From positions 1 to 24,194 of the forward strand of contig CAYZTH010000012.1 in assembly GCA_964481435.1 (NCBI GenBank): a DNA stretch of 24,194 nt. Direction: 5' to 3'. A program made the position numbers and the translations under genes. Shown one piece after another: positions 1-5,707 of the stretch. Source of the DNA: JAPLYB01 sp964481435 (GTDB taxonomy: Archaea; Nanobdellota; Nanobdellia; Pacearchaeales; UBA284). Positions within the stretch are counted from its first letter, which is position 1; every line of letters begins with the position of its first letter. The notes below the pieces were generated by a model that saw only the letters and a program-made list of their open reading frames with translations, searched no databases and was not told the origin of the DNA.

Positions 1-60
1 GTAGAATACTGGCTTTTTAAAGATTGCCATTGCTCAAACGTTGCACCATGCGAGCTTTTA

Positions 61-84
61 GTGCATAGGCCGAAGCCTATGCAC
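61..84. repeat. Perfect 10-bp inverted repeat with 4-base loop
   Basis: GTGCATAGGC at 61-70 pairs perfectly with GCCTATGCAC at 75-84 around a CGAA loop. It lies about 44 bases beyond the stop codon of the minus-strand cooS gene. Neither side carries a long T run directly after the stem, so it is not a textbook intrinsic terminator, although a six-T run on the minus strand lies at about 102-107 between the cooS stop and the stem. It may stabilise the 3' end of the cooS mRNA or belong to whatever lies left of the window. The rest of 1-127 shows no gene. Confidence 0.6.
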
Positions 85-127
85 AATCACCTAGAAAGAT
101 GAAAAAATTCGCGTATTTAAATCTTTT

Positions 128-1762
128 TTATAGTCCTTCTTTTACTCTTTCAAGAAAAACTTCGGGCTTTGTTTCCAAGAAAATCTTGCTCTTGAACTTA
201 TTTCTTAGGAGATATTCTAGGAAATGCGTTATATGTGTATCACTTGATACCAAGAAAGGATAACCGAAGTGAACATCAACGCCCAGTGTGGCAAAGAACA
301 TGCCGATTGCAAGAGACTTTTCTGAGAGGGGCATTGGGCATGAAACAAGGAATGGCATATTTGTCATTTGTTTTTTATAGGTGAATGTGCTCGATGCTTC
401 TGTTATTTTTTTGAACATCTCTGCGACCCGTGAATTGTTCACACAGGAGCCCATGTGGAATATTCTTTTTCCATCAAGTAGACCCTGCTTTCCTAACTCA
501 AAGGCAATGCACCCTGTTGTAAGGATTATGTAGTTTTTACTTAAGGTTTTTATTGCAGATATCCAGGAATCTTTATCTTGGTCATTTACTCTCGGATTTA
601 CACATCCGACAAAAGCAATAACTCCTTTGATTTTTTTATTATGTATAAGTTTTGCAATCTCCCTTGGCTTTATAGGAAAGTTATGTTCAGTGAAGCCCAC
701 AACAACTTTTTTTGGAGTTCCATTTAATGGCTTTAGATTATGTTTCCTGAATTTCTTGTTTCTTCTTGCAATTTCTATAACCAGTTTAGCAACTTTTTCT
801 GCTTGAGCTTTGTTTGTTATTGGCAGATGAGTTGCATTGGGCATCTTACAGAGCTCATTTGTCGTTATCAAGTGTGTGTGATTGCATTCACATAGGTCTG
901 ATAGGGAGGGCATTATGCACTGGACATCAACAACCATTGCTTCTATCATTCCTGTTGCAATAACTTCTTCTTGAAGTACAAAGTTTGCCGCCATAGGAAT
1001 TCCATACCTTGCAAGAATACTTGCTCCTGTGCAGCATACTCCGATAAGGTTTATGTCTTGATTTTCGGGTTTTTTAACTTCATGAGCCAGGGCTTCGGCA
1101 AAGATTGGTTCATGACCATGGACCGCGATGTTTACCTTGTCTGGTTTGATGACATTTAGATTAAGTTCAGCTTCTTTTATTTTTGGCTTGCCAAATTCTT
1201 TGTCTTCAAGTTCTGTTGCAAGATATAATCCATAGTAGCCATCAATTATTCCAAGCTTTAGACACCAACCAAGAACGTCTTTATAGTCTGCATCTACGCC
1301 CATTGTTGAGAGATGCAAAGCTTCTGAGATGTCCTTGAAGTGTTCGAGCCTTATTTTAGGAAGAATTCCCAAGTTATCCCAGAGTTTATAGAGATACTTT
1401 GGTGCTTTTTTCTTTATGTAGTTCTGGGGGTAGGATTTCTTTAAATAGGTAAGGAGATGATGCGCATGTCCACAGTGAGCTGCTGTTCCTCCGGCTGTAA
1501 ATCTGAGGATGTTCCTTGAAACAATTAAATCTTCAGAGGCTCCGCAGATTCCTCGAATTTTGTCTGACATGACTCTGCAAGGGCCCATTAGACAATTCTT
1601 ACAGCACATACCTTTTAGACCAATTGGACAGGGTTGCATTAATAATCTGTCTTTTAGAAATTTCTGATTTGCAGGAGCTTGTTCTTTGATACATGCAAGA
1701 CATTCTTTTTCATCTGGACACTTTTTAGTCTTGCTCTTACGTTCTTTTGATTTCATCACCAT
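128..1762 (-). CDS. cooS: Ni-dependent carbon monoxide dehydrogenase catalytic subunit (compact CooS)
   Basis: Interconverts CO and CO2 at a Ni-Fe-S C-cluster and passes electrons through B- and D-clusters to a ferredoxin. The N-terminal cluster cysteines are present: C45, C53, C54, C57, C62 and C73, in the segment PCPIGLKGMCCKNCLMGPCR and GICGAS. The C-cluster ligands are also recognisable: HGH at 215-217, CCTG at 243-246, DVQCIMPSL with C282, FVGCVNPR with C387, TTGC with C418 and MGSC with C440. The catalytic lysine region is PLSEKSLAIG (K482), and histidines of the proton path occur around 96-102. At 544 residues it is about 80-100 shorter than well-studied CooS proteins; the loss is mostly in the helical domain between the B-cluster and HGH. 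An ATG two codons downstream is an alternative start. It follows two same-strand membrane-protein genes with a 32-bp gap. No acetyl-CoA synthase, CooC or hydrogenase gene is in the window. The family call is firm; the physiological role is open. Confidence 0.95.
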   Translation of the reverse strand: MVMKSKERKSKTKKCPDEKECLACIKEQAPANQKFLKDRLLMQPCPIGLKGMCCKNCLMGPCRVMSDKIRGICGASEDLIVSRNILRFTAGGTAAHCGHAHHLLTYLKKSYPQNYIKKKAPKYLYKLWDNLGILPKIRLEHFKDISEALHLSTMGVDADYKDVLGWCLKLGIIDGYYGLYLATELEDKEFGKPKIKEAELNLNVIKPDKVNIAVHGHEPIFAEALAHEVKKPENQDINLIGVCCTGASILARYGIPMAANFVLQEEVIATGMIEAMVVDVQCIMPSLSDLCECNHTHLITTNELCKMPNATHLPITNKAQAEKVAKLVIEIARRNKKFRKHNLKPLNGTPKKVVVGFTEHNFPIKPREIAKLIHNKKIKGVIAFVGCVNPRVNDQDKDSWISAIKTLSKNYIILTTGCIAFELGKQGLLDGKRIFHMGSCVNNSRVAEMFKKITEASSTFTYKKQMTNMPFLVSCPMPLSEKSLAIGMFFATLGVDVHFGYPFLVSSDTHITHFLEYLLRNKFKSKIFLETKPEVFLERVKEGL

Positions 1763-1794
1763 CTTTTTATTAAATTACTAGCTAATTAGCTTTA

Positions 1795-2070
1795 TTAATT
1801 TTTTCTTAACCGTTTTCCTTCTTTTTCTTTTTTTGCGTTGATTATGCCGATTACAAAATATATTATTGCCATGCACCCCCAGATTATGAAAAATACCGCT
1901 GATGGCCAGGCTCCACTCATTATGGAGTCAAGGACAACACCTGTTGCCCCAACAATATTGATTATTTGATAGAGTATAGATGTAGGAGAGAGTTGTTTTG
2001 TTGTTATAAGAAGATATGAAATCAGGATTAAAGCCATACCAATCCATCCTGAAACTGTTATGATTAACAT
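1795..2070 (-). CDS. Small three-helix membrane protein, CBU_0592-like
   Basis: A 91-residue protein with three hydrophobic segments at about 5-22, 33-52 and 57-77, ending in a lysine/arginine-rich tail (KKEKEGKRLRKN) that should stay in the cytoplasm. The pattern GWIGMALILISYLL, then YQIINIVGATGVVLDS, then GAWPSAVFFIIWG resembles the CBU_0592-type small membrane family, whose function is unknown to me. It sits between the ccdA-like gene (39-bp gap) and cooS (32-bp gap) on the same strand, so co-transcription with both is likely. No catalytic or metal-binding residues stand out. The family name comes from memory of the motif pattern, so it is less certain than the topology. Confidence 0.75.
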   Translation of the reverse strand: MLIITVSGWIGMALILISYLLITTKQLSPTSILYQIINIVGATGVVLDSIMSGAWPSAVFFIIWGCMAIIYFVIGIINAKKEKEGKRLRKN

Positions 2071-2109
2071 CTTTTTGTAAGTCTTTTATTGTTTTTATTA
2101 TTATCCCCC

Positions 2110-2811
2110 CTAGTATAACCAGCCTAATATCAAGGCCAATCCGATTAGGACAAGGATGATACCTGTTATGAGGTGCATTAGTTTTAGGTTCTTCTCTCTC
2201 CAGCCATAAACATTATCGACTGTTGAAAATCCGAAATATATTATGAGGGTTATGATTATCATCGGAAGTATGATGATTAGGTTGTATAGCAAGAGCCAGG
2301 GAATTGATCCAACAAATGAGAGCTGTTGTTGAAGAAGACTGCAGCAGACTAAGTAGGGCCCCATCATGCAAGGAGTAAGGAAAACTGCGGTAATTAATCC
2401 TACAACAAAACCTCCGATTGGCGAGGTTATCTTTGAAATCATTTCTCTAAGTCTCGGTCTCCAGCTTCTTGGTGTTTCTGTGACAAAACCCCAGGAGCCA
2501 TACCAGAAAAAGTCCTTAATATTGAATAGTCCAATTATTATACTTAGGATACCTGCTGCTTTGTAGAAATAAATTTTTACTGATTCAAGAGCAGAGAAGA
2601 CCTGCAGGACATTGATTAGGATTAAGCCATAGATAAAGTAAATCAAGAAAAATCCAACTGCAAAGGCAAAACCGACTTGAAGAACTTTTTTTCTGTTTCT
2701 CGGGTCTTTTGTCAGTATGGCTATAAGGGCGAAGGCGAGCATTGCTAGGGCACAAGGATTAATTGCATTTGCTCCTGCAAGAGATATCAGTGATAAGATT
2801 GGTATTGCCAT
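2110..2811 (-). CDS. CcdA/DsbD-type transmembrane thiol-electron transporter
   Basis: A 233-residue protein with six predicted membrane helices. The family's redox pair is visible as NPCA (C20) in the first helix and LTPCMMGPY (C148) in the fourth, each next to a proline. CcdA proteins carry reducing equivalents from cytoplasmic thioredoxin across the membrane to outward-facing thiol proteins. Likely partners in this window are the membrane-anchored CPHC protein at 3136-3537 and the DsbA-like domain of the fusion at 13735-15357. Two further cysteines at 156-157 (CC) follow the second motif. A TATA-like stretch lies near 2845-2852. The gene is the first of a likely three-gene minus-strand unit ending in cooS. 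Length and topology match the short CcdA form rather than full DsbD. Confidence 0.88.
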   Translation of the reverse strand: MAIPILSLISLAGANAINPCALAMLAFALIAILTKDPRNRKKVLQVGFAFAVGFFLIYFIYGLILINVLQVFSALESVKIYFYKAAGILSIIIGLFNIKDFFWYGSWGFVTETPRSWRPRLREMISKITSPIGGFVVGLITAVFLTPCMMGPYLVCCSLLQQQLSFVGSIPWLLLYNLIIILPMIIITLIIYFGFSTVDNVYGWREKNLKLMHLITGIILVLIGLALILGWLY

Positions 2812-2868
2812 CTTTTAATTATTGAAGTTTCAAGGAGAAAGTGATTTTTAAAGGTTGCGAGAGATAAA

Positions 2869-2877
2869 CTTTAAAAA
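2869..2877 (+). promoter_or_regulatory. TATA-like box for the ferredoxin gene
   Basis: CTTTAAAAA is centred 25 bases upstream of the ATG at 2898. This is the expected distance for a leaderless archaeal transcript and argues that the in-frame ATG at 2877, which lies on the box itself, is not the start. Confidence 0.6.
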
Positions 2878-2897
2878 TGAGTTTATTTTATATGATT

Positions 2898-3107
2898 ATG
2901 GCAATAAAAATAGATTATGATAAATGCTGCTGGAAGAATGGAAAGTGTACAAGTTGCAGTTGTGGAGGAGCTTGTGTTGGATGTGTTGAAGCTTGTGCTG
3001 TTGGGGCCTTGAGCAGGAAAAAAACAGTTGTTGTTGATAAGAAGAAGTGCCTAGATTGTGGGGCTTGTATAGAAGCATGTAAACACGGTGCTCTTTCTCT
3101 TGCGTGA
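2898..3107 (+). CDS. Small cysteine-rich 2[4Fe-4S] ferredoxin
   Basis: A 69-residue soluble protein starting MAIKIDYDKC. The second cluster motif is canonical: C51-x2-C54-x2-C57-x3-C61, followed by KHGAL. The first is spaced unusually: C22-x3-C26-x2-C29-x3-C33, followed by AVGAL. Four extra cysteines (10, 11, 17 and 20) precede it, for twelve in total. The repeated C...GAL pattern is the signature of clostridial-type ferredoxins, which bind two low-potential 4Fe-4S clusters. It lies 87 bases from the divergent ccdA-like gene and near cooS, so it is a plausible electron acceptor for the CO dehydrogenase; that pairing is inference from position only. It converges on the thioredoxin-like gene with a 28-bp gap that contains the palindrome TTCTTAAGAA. 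Confidence 0.88.
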   Translation: MAIKIDYDKCCWKNGKCTSCSCGGACVGCVEACAVGALSRKKTVVVDKKKCLDCGACIEACKHGALSLA

Positions 3108-3135
3108 TTTCATAAGAGTTCTTAAGAATTAACTT

Positions 3136-3537
3136 TTACTTAGACTTGATTAAAGTCTCGTACTCGAGTTTTGTTCTCTCACCAACAAGAACTTTCCCAT
3201 AGATTATAATTGTCGGGACTGCTTCTGGAATTAGACCAAACTTGGCAAGTTCTTCGATGTCTGATTTTTTGGAGACATCATAGTAATAGAATGTCTTATT
3301 TGTCTCTTGTTCGATCTGTCTTAGGATAGGAATCACGACTAAACAGTGTGGGCATGAAGGAGAGTGTAGAACTAGAACTTTATCTGAAAAATAGACTTTT
3401 CCTATTGCCATGCCATCTGATAAGACAACGCCTTCCTTTGATTTGAACCATTGTGGATTACTGCCTAGGACAATCAATATAGCTGCAATTACAATTATTA
3501 CTCCTAGCCAGACAAGTGGTTTGTATTTTTTATCCAT
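3136..3537 (-). CDS. Membrane-anchored thioredoxin-like protein with CPHC motif
   Basis: A 133-residue protein with one N-terminal membrane helix (about 8-24) after a lysine-rich start, so the rest should lie outside the cytoplasm. The thioredoxin-fold domain (about 47-130) holds the active site SPSCPHCL (C62, C65) and the matching cis-proline loop EAVPTIII (P108). The CPHC sequence is typical of DsbA-like oxidoreductases, although the fold here is the short thioredoxin/glutaredoxin type. The nearby CcdA-like transporter could keep it reduced, or it could deliver electrons to other exported thiol proteins. Its start ATG is 48 bases from the ATG at 3586, and the insertion sequence begins 65 bases upstream. 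Confidence 0.88.
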   Translation of the reverse strand: MDKKYKPLVWLGVIIVIAAILIVLGSNPQWFKSKEGVVLSDGMAIGKVYFSDKVLVLHSPSCPHCLVVIPILRQIEQETNKTFYYYDVSKKSDIEELAKFGLIPEAVPTIIIYGKVLVGERTKLEYETLIKSK

Positions 3538-3589
3538 CTTTTAATATATTCTAGAGTTTATTAGAAATTCTTCTTTTTAAAGTTTATGA

Positions 3590-3602
3590 AACAACAAGAA
3601 AT
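3590..3602. repeat. Left copy of 13-bp target-site duplication
   Basis: AACAACAAGAAAT directly abuts the TGT tip of the left terminal repeat and is identical to the 13 bases directly after the right tip at 4595-4607. One further base matches on each side, giving a 15-bp direct repeat 1005 bp apart. Confidence 0.9.
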
Positions 3603-3631
3603 TGTGTTATCCAGAAATAAGGCGCTCTCGG
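3603..3631 (+). repeat. Left terminal inverted repeat of the insertion sequence
   Basis: This begins TGTGTTATCC and ends GGCGCTCTCGG. Aligned without gaps to the reverse complement of 4566-4594 it matches at 18 of 29 positions, with the strongest blocks at the TGT tip, TCC, and the inner GCTCT-GG block. Confidence 0.75.
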
Positions 3632-3639
3632 TAACACAG

Positions 3640-3668
3640 ATAAGTTCTTCTGAACAAGAAGAACTTAT
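3640..3668 (+). promoter_or_regulatory. 11-bp-stem hairpin covering the transposase start codon
   Basis: ATAAGTTCTTC at 3640-3650 pairs perfectly with GAAGAACTTAT at 3658-3668 around a 7-base loop. The right arm ends on the first two bases of the ATG at 3667. A transcript entering from outside the element would fold this hairpin and hide the start, a device known from IS10 and IS50. The regulatory role is inference; the pairing is visible. Confidence 0.6.
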
Positions 3669-4533
3669 GAAAAAACTAAACAAGAAAAAGATAAAGTGGA
3701 TTGTGAAAGAAATGCAGAACAGAAATGTGGGCGCTTGGACAATAGCCAGGTTGCAGAATGTTTCTCCGCAACATGTAAGGAAAGTTTACAAAAAATACAA
3801 AGACTGCAAAGAACCAAGGCTTCTTCCTTGCGGAAGAAAGCCCAGAGAAATAAGTGATGAAGAAAGAAAAATTGTTGTAAAAACTTACAAAGAGTTGAGA
3901 ACGGGGGCAACAATGATTGAGCAATTTCTCGACGAGAAAGGCGTTCATATCAATCACAACAGAATTCACAGAATTCTGCTTGAGGAAGGACTTGCTAAGC
4001 ACGAACAAAAGAAAATTCTGAGAAGGAAGTGGGTCAGATATGAGAGAAAGCACAGTAACAGCTTGTGGCATGCAGATTGGTTTGTGCTTAAAGAAAAGAA
4101 TGCCTTGTTGATTATAGATAATGCGTCAAGGCTTATTCCTCTGTGTAAGGAATATGCGGACACAAAAATGGAAAGAAGTTGTGAGGGATTCAAAGAAGCT
4201 GTAAAGAAGTTTGGTGTTCCAAGACAATTGATGACAGATCACGGATGCAACTTTGTAAGTAATGAACAAGAAGGCAAGAAATTCAGTGAAAGTATTTTCA
4301 CTGAATTGTTAAGTGGTTATGGCACTAAGCATATCAAAGCTCGAGTTAAGCACCCTCAAAGCAATGGCAAGGCGGAAAGAGCTGTAGCGACGATAAAAAG
4401 ATTGTGGCTTGAACTGGGTAGTTTAGAGAAAGCGGTTAAGCATTACAATTACAAGAGACCACACAGAAGCCTGACCAATGAGAGATTAAGAACCCCTTAT
4501 CAAGCTTTTCTTGAGAAATTAAGAAAAGCATAA
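3667..4533 (+). CDS. IS481-like DDE transposase
   Basis: From the ATG at 3667 the protein has 288 residues. The frame is open back to an ATG at 3586, but that codon lies outside the element in host flanking DNA and its reading crosses the target-site copy and terminal repeat, so it cannot be the native start. A helix-turn-helix near residues 20-45 (GAWTIARLQNVSPQHVRKVY) should bind the element ends, and a second DNA-binding region follows to about 120. The rve/RNase H-fold catalytic core has D137 (WHADW), D191 (MTDHG) and E237 (QSNGKAER). The last motif and the C-terminal YNYKRPHRSL block are typical of IS481 and related families. The D-to-E distance is 46, longer than the usual 35, because of an insertion around SNEQEGKKFSESIF. 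All catalytic residues are present and the frame is intact, so it may be active. Confidence 0.92.
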   Translation: MKKLNKKKIKWIVKEMQNRNVGAWTIARLQNVSPQHVRKVYKKYKDCKEPRLLPCGRKPREISDEERKIVVKTYKELRTGATMIEQFLDEKGVHINHNRIHRILLEEGLAKHEQKKILRRKWVRYERKHSNSLWHADWFVLKEKNALLIIDNASRLIPLCKEYADTKMERSCEGFKEAVKKFGVPRQLMTDHGCNFVSNEQEGKKFSESIFTELLSGYGTKHIKARVKHPQSNGKAERAVATIKRLWLELGSLEKAVKHYNYKRPHRSLTNERLRTPYQAFLEKLRKA

Positions 4534-4565
4534 TTATTTAAAAATAAAATGGCTAACCTAGAATG

Positions 4566-4594
4566 CCAAGAGCACTTTAAAGGCGGACACTACA
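4566..4594 (-). repeat. Right terminal inverted repeat of the insertion sequence
   Basis: Read on the minus strand this begins TGTAGTGTCCGCC and ends GTGCTCTTGG, matching the left end at 18 of 29 positions. Its ACA tip on the plus strand is followed at once by the second target-site copy. Confidence 0.75.
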
Positions 4595-4607
4595 AACAAC
4601 AAGAAAT
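4595..4607. repeat. Right copy of 13-bp target-site duplication
   Basis: AACAACAAGAAAT is identical to 3590-3602. It ends exactly next to the stop codon (4608-4610, minus strand) of the neighbouring gene. Confidence 0.9.
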
Positions 4608-5030
4608 TTATCTAATGGTATACTCTATTTGTTCTGGAGGAATTATTCCATATTTATGATATAAATCGGTTCTTTCTTTTTCTAGGTCTTGTAGTTTTGT
4701 TTGTTTTTCTTCTTCAGGAATAAGTTTTTTATCTCTAATTCTTTTCCAAGTAAAATAGCCCATAGCTAGTGTTCCTAATCCGGACGCTAGTTGTAGTATG
4801 GGGTTTGTTGATGTTAAAAAAGTGATTAAAGGACAAAAGAATTCAGCTGTTTCAATTCCTGGTCTAAGAAGTTCAGTGATGCTTGGGCGAAGATTTGCAT
4901 TTGAGAGTTCACTTTCTAATTGGCTTATCCTTTCATTTATCTGCCCACTCTCTAGACGAGATTTTAAGAGTTCCTCTCTTCTAGAGGGAGGATAGTTACT
5001 AAAATGGCTTTGCTCAATATAATTTCCCAT
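4608..5030 (-). CDS. Hypothetical coiled-coil and membrane protein
   Basis: A 140-residue protein that I do not recognise. Residues 18-47 are rich in E, R, L and S with heptad-like spacing (a likely coiled coil). Residues about 63-94 are hydrophobic (FFCPLITFLTSTNP, then LQLASGLGTLAMGYF) and could form one or two membrane helices. Residues 98-128 are again charged and helical (KKLIPEEEKQTKLQDLEKER). The layout of helix, membrane hairpin and helix suggests a membrane-tethered scaffold, which is inference. A TATA-like box lies 25 bases upstream. The insertion sequence landed just past its stop codon and left it intact. Confidence 0.7.
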   Translation of the reverse strand: MGNYIEQSHFSNYPPSRREELLKSRLESGQINERISQLESELSNANLRPSITELLRPGIETAEFFCPLITFLTSTNPILQLASGLGTLAMGYFTWKRIRDKKLIPEEEKQTKLQDLEKERTDLYHKYGIIPPEQIEYTIR

Positions 5031-5050
5031 TTTTTCTAAAGAAAAGAAGA

Positions 5051-5059
5051 TATTTAAAC
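5051..5059 (-). promoter_or_regulatory. TATA-like box
   Basis: GTTTAAATA on the minus strand is centred 25 bases upstream of the ATG at 5030, supporting that start and a leaderless transcript. Confidence 0.5.
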
Positions 5060-5108
5060 TTTACTACTATAAAGTAACTGTAATTCATTAATTGTATTCT
5101 TCTTTTAT

Positions 5109-5660
5109 TTAGTAGTTCTCGCACTGCAATTCAAAGTATGCTTGTGGATGCAAACAGTTTGGACATTCGTTTGGGGCATCTCTGCCTGTATGAATGTAGC
5201 CACAGTTTCTGCATTTCCACTTTGTTACTCTGTCTTTTTTGAAGACTCTTCCTCTTTGGACATCTTCTAGAAGCTTTTTGTATCTTGCTTCGTGCTGCAT
5301 TTCGACTTCAGCAACTTCTTTGAAGAAAGTGACTGCGTCATTCTCTCCTTCTGCAGAAGCTGTTTTCTGGAAATCTGGGTACATCTTTGTCCATTCAAAG
5401 TGTTCTCCTTCAATTGCTTTCATCAAAGCTTCTTTTGTGTTGCTTGGAACTTCTCCAAGAAGTTTTAGAATCATCTTCGCGTGTTCAAGTTCATTGTCAG
5501 CTGTCTCTTGAAAGATAGCTGCTATTTGCTCATAGCCTTCTTTTCTAGCTATTGAAGCAAACATGTTGTACTTGACTCTCGCTTTTGATTCTCCTGCCAA
5601 AGCTTCAAGCAAAACTGCTTCAGTGCTTAACCCTTTCTTAACTGGTCTTGGTAATCTCAT
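5109..5660 (-). CDS. rbr: Rubrerythrin
   Basis: A non-haem di-iron peroxidase that reduces hydrogen peroxide with electrons from rubredoxin-type partners in anaerobes and microaerophiles. The 183-residue protein has the ferritin-like four-helix domain at about 10-135, with ligands at E24 (GESKAR), E57 with H60 (ELEH), E86 (EGEHFEW) and E118/E120 with H123 (EVEMQH). A C-terminal rubredoxin-like domain follows, with C150-x2-C153 and C166-x2-C169 (KCRNCGY and ECPNCLHP). Both domains and all metal ligands are present, and the length is normal for the family. It stands alone between unrelated genes. With the superoxide dismutase at 9580 it forms an oxygen-defence pair in this stretch of genome. 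Confidence 0.96.
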   Translation of the reverse strand: MRLPRPVKKGLSTEAVLLEALAGESKARVKYNMFASIARKEGYEQIAAIFQETADNELEHAKMILKLLGEVPSNTKEALMKAIEGEHFEWTKMYPDFQKTASAEGENDAVTFFKEVAEVEMQHEARYKKLLEDVQRGRVFKKDRVTKWKCRNCGYIHTGRDAPNECPNCLHPQAYFELQCENY

Positions 5661-5707
5661 TTTTAGATATTTATTTGACTTGTTTCGGGTTTATTAAGTT
5701 TATTATA

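Larger units (their letters stand above)
3603..4594. mobile_element. Complete IS481-like insertion sequence, 992 bp
   Basis: The element is bounded by imperfect terminal inverted repeats that begin TGT and end ACA, is flanked by a perfect 13-bp target-site duplication, and contains one intact DDE transposase gene. Size, single-gene layout, TGT...ACA tips and long duplication fit the IS481 family. The right flank begins directly beyond the stop codon of the minus-strand gene at 4608-5030, so the insertion is intergenic and breaks no gene. The intact frame and perfect duplication suggest a recent insertion. Confidence 0.88.

Noticed and set aside
2877..2897. ATG at 2877 as the ferredoxin start
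   Set aside because: It overlaps the TATA-like box that is correctly placed for the ATG at 2898, and the extra residues (MSLFYMI) are not ferredoxin-like.
3117..3131. TTCTTAAGAATTAA as a shared regulatory motif (also at about 7950-7963)
   Set aside because: The 14-base string follows two minus-strand genes, but in such AT-rich DNA two copies in 24 kb are expected by chance. I keep it only as a possible 3' signal.
3586..3666. ATG at 3586 as the transposase start
   Set aside because: It lies in host DNA outside the left tip of the insertion sequence (3603), and the frame crosses the target-site copy and the terminal repeat.
3676..4193. Long minus-strand frames inside the transposase gene
   Set aside because: They mirror the lysine-rich coding strand as phenylalanine/leucine-rich sequence and have no family features.
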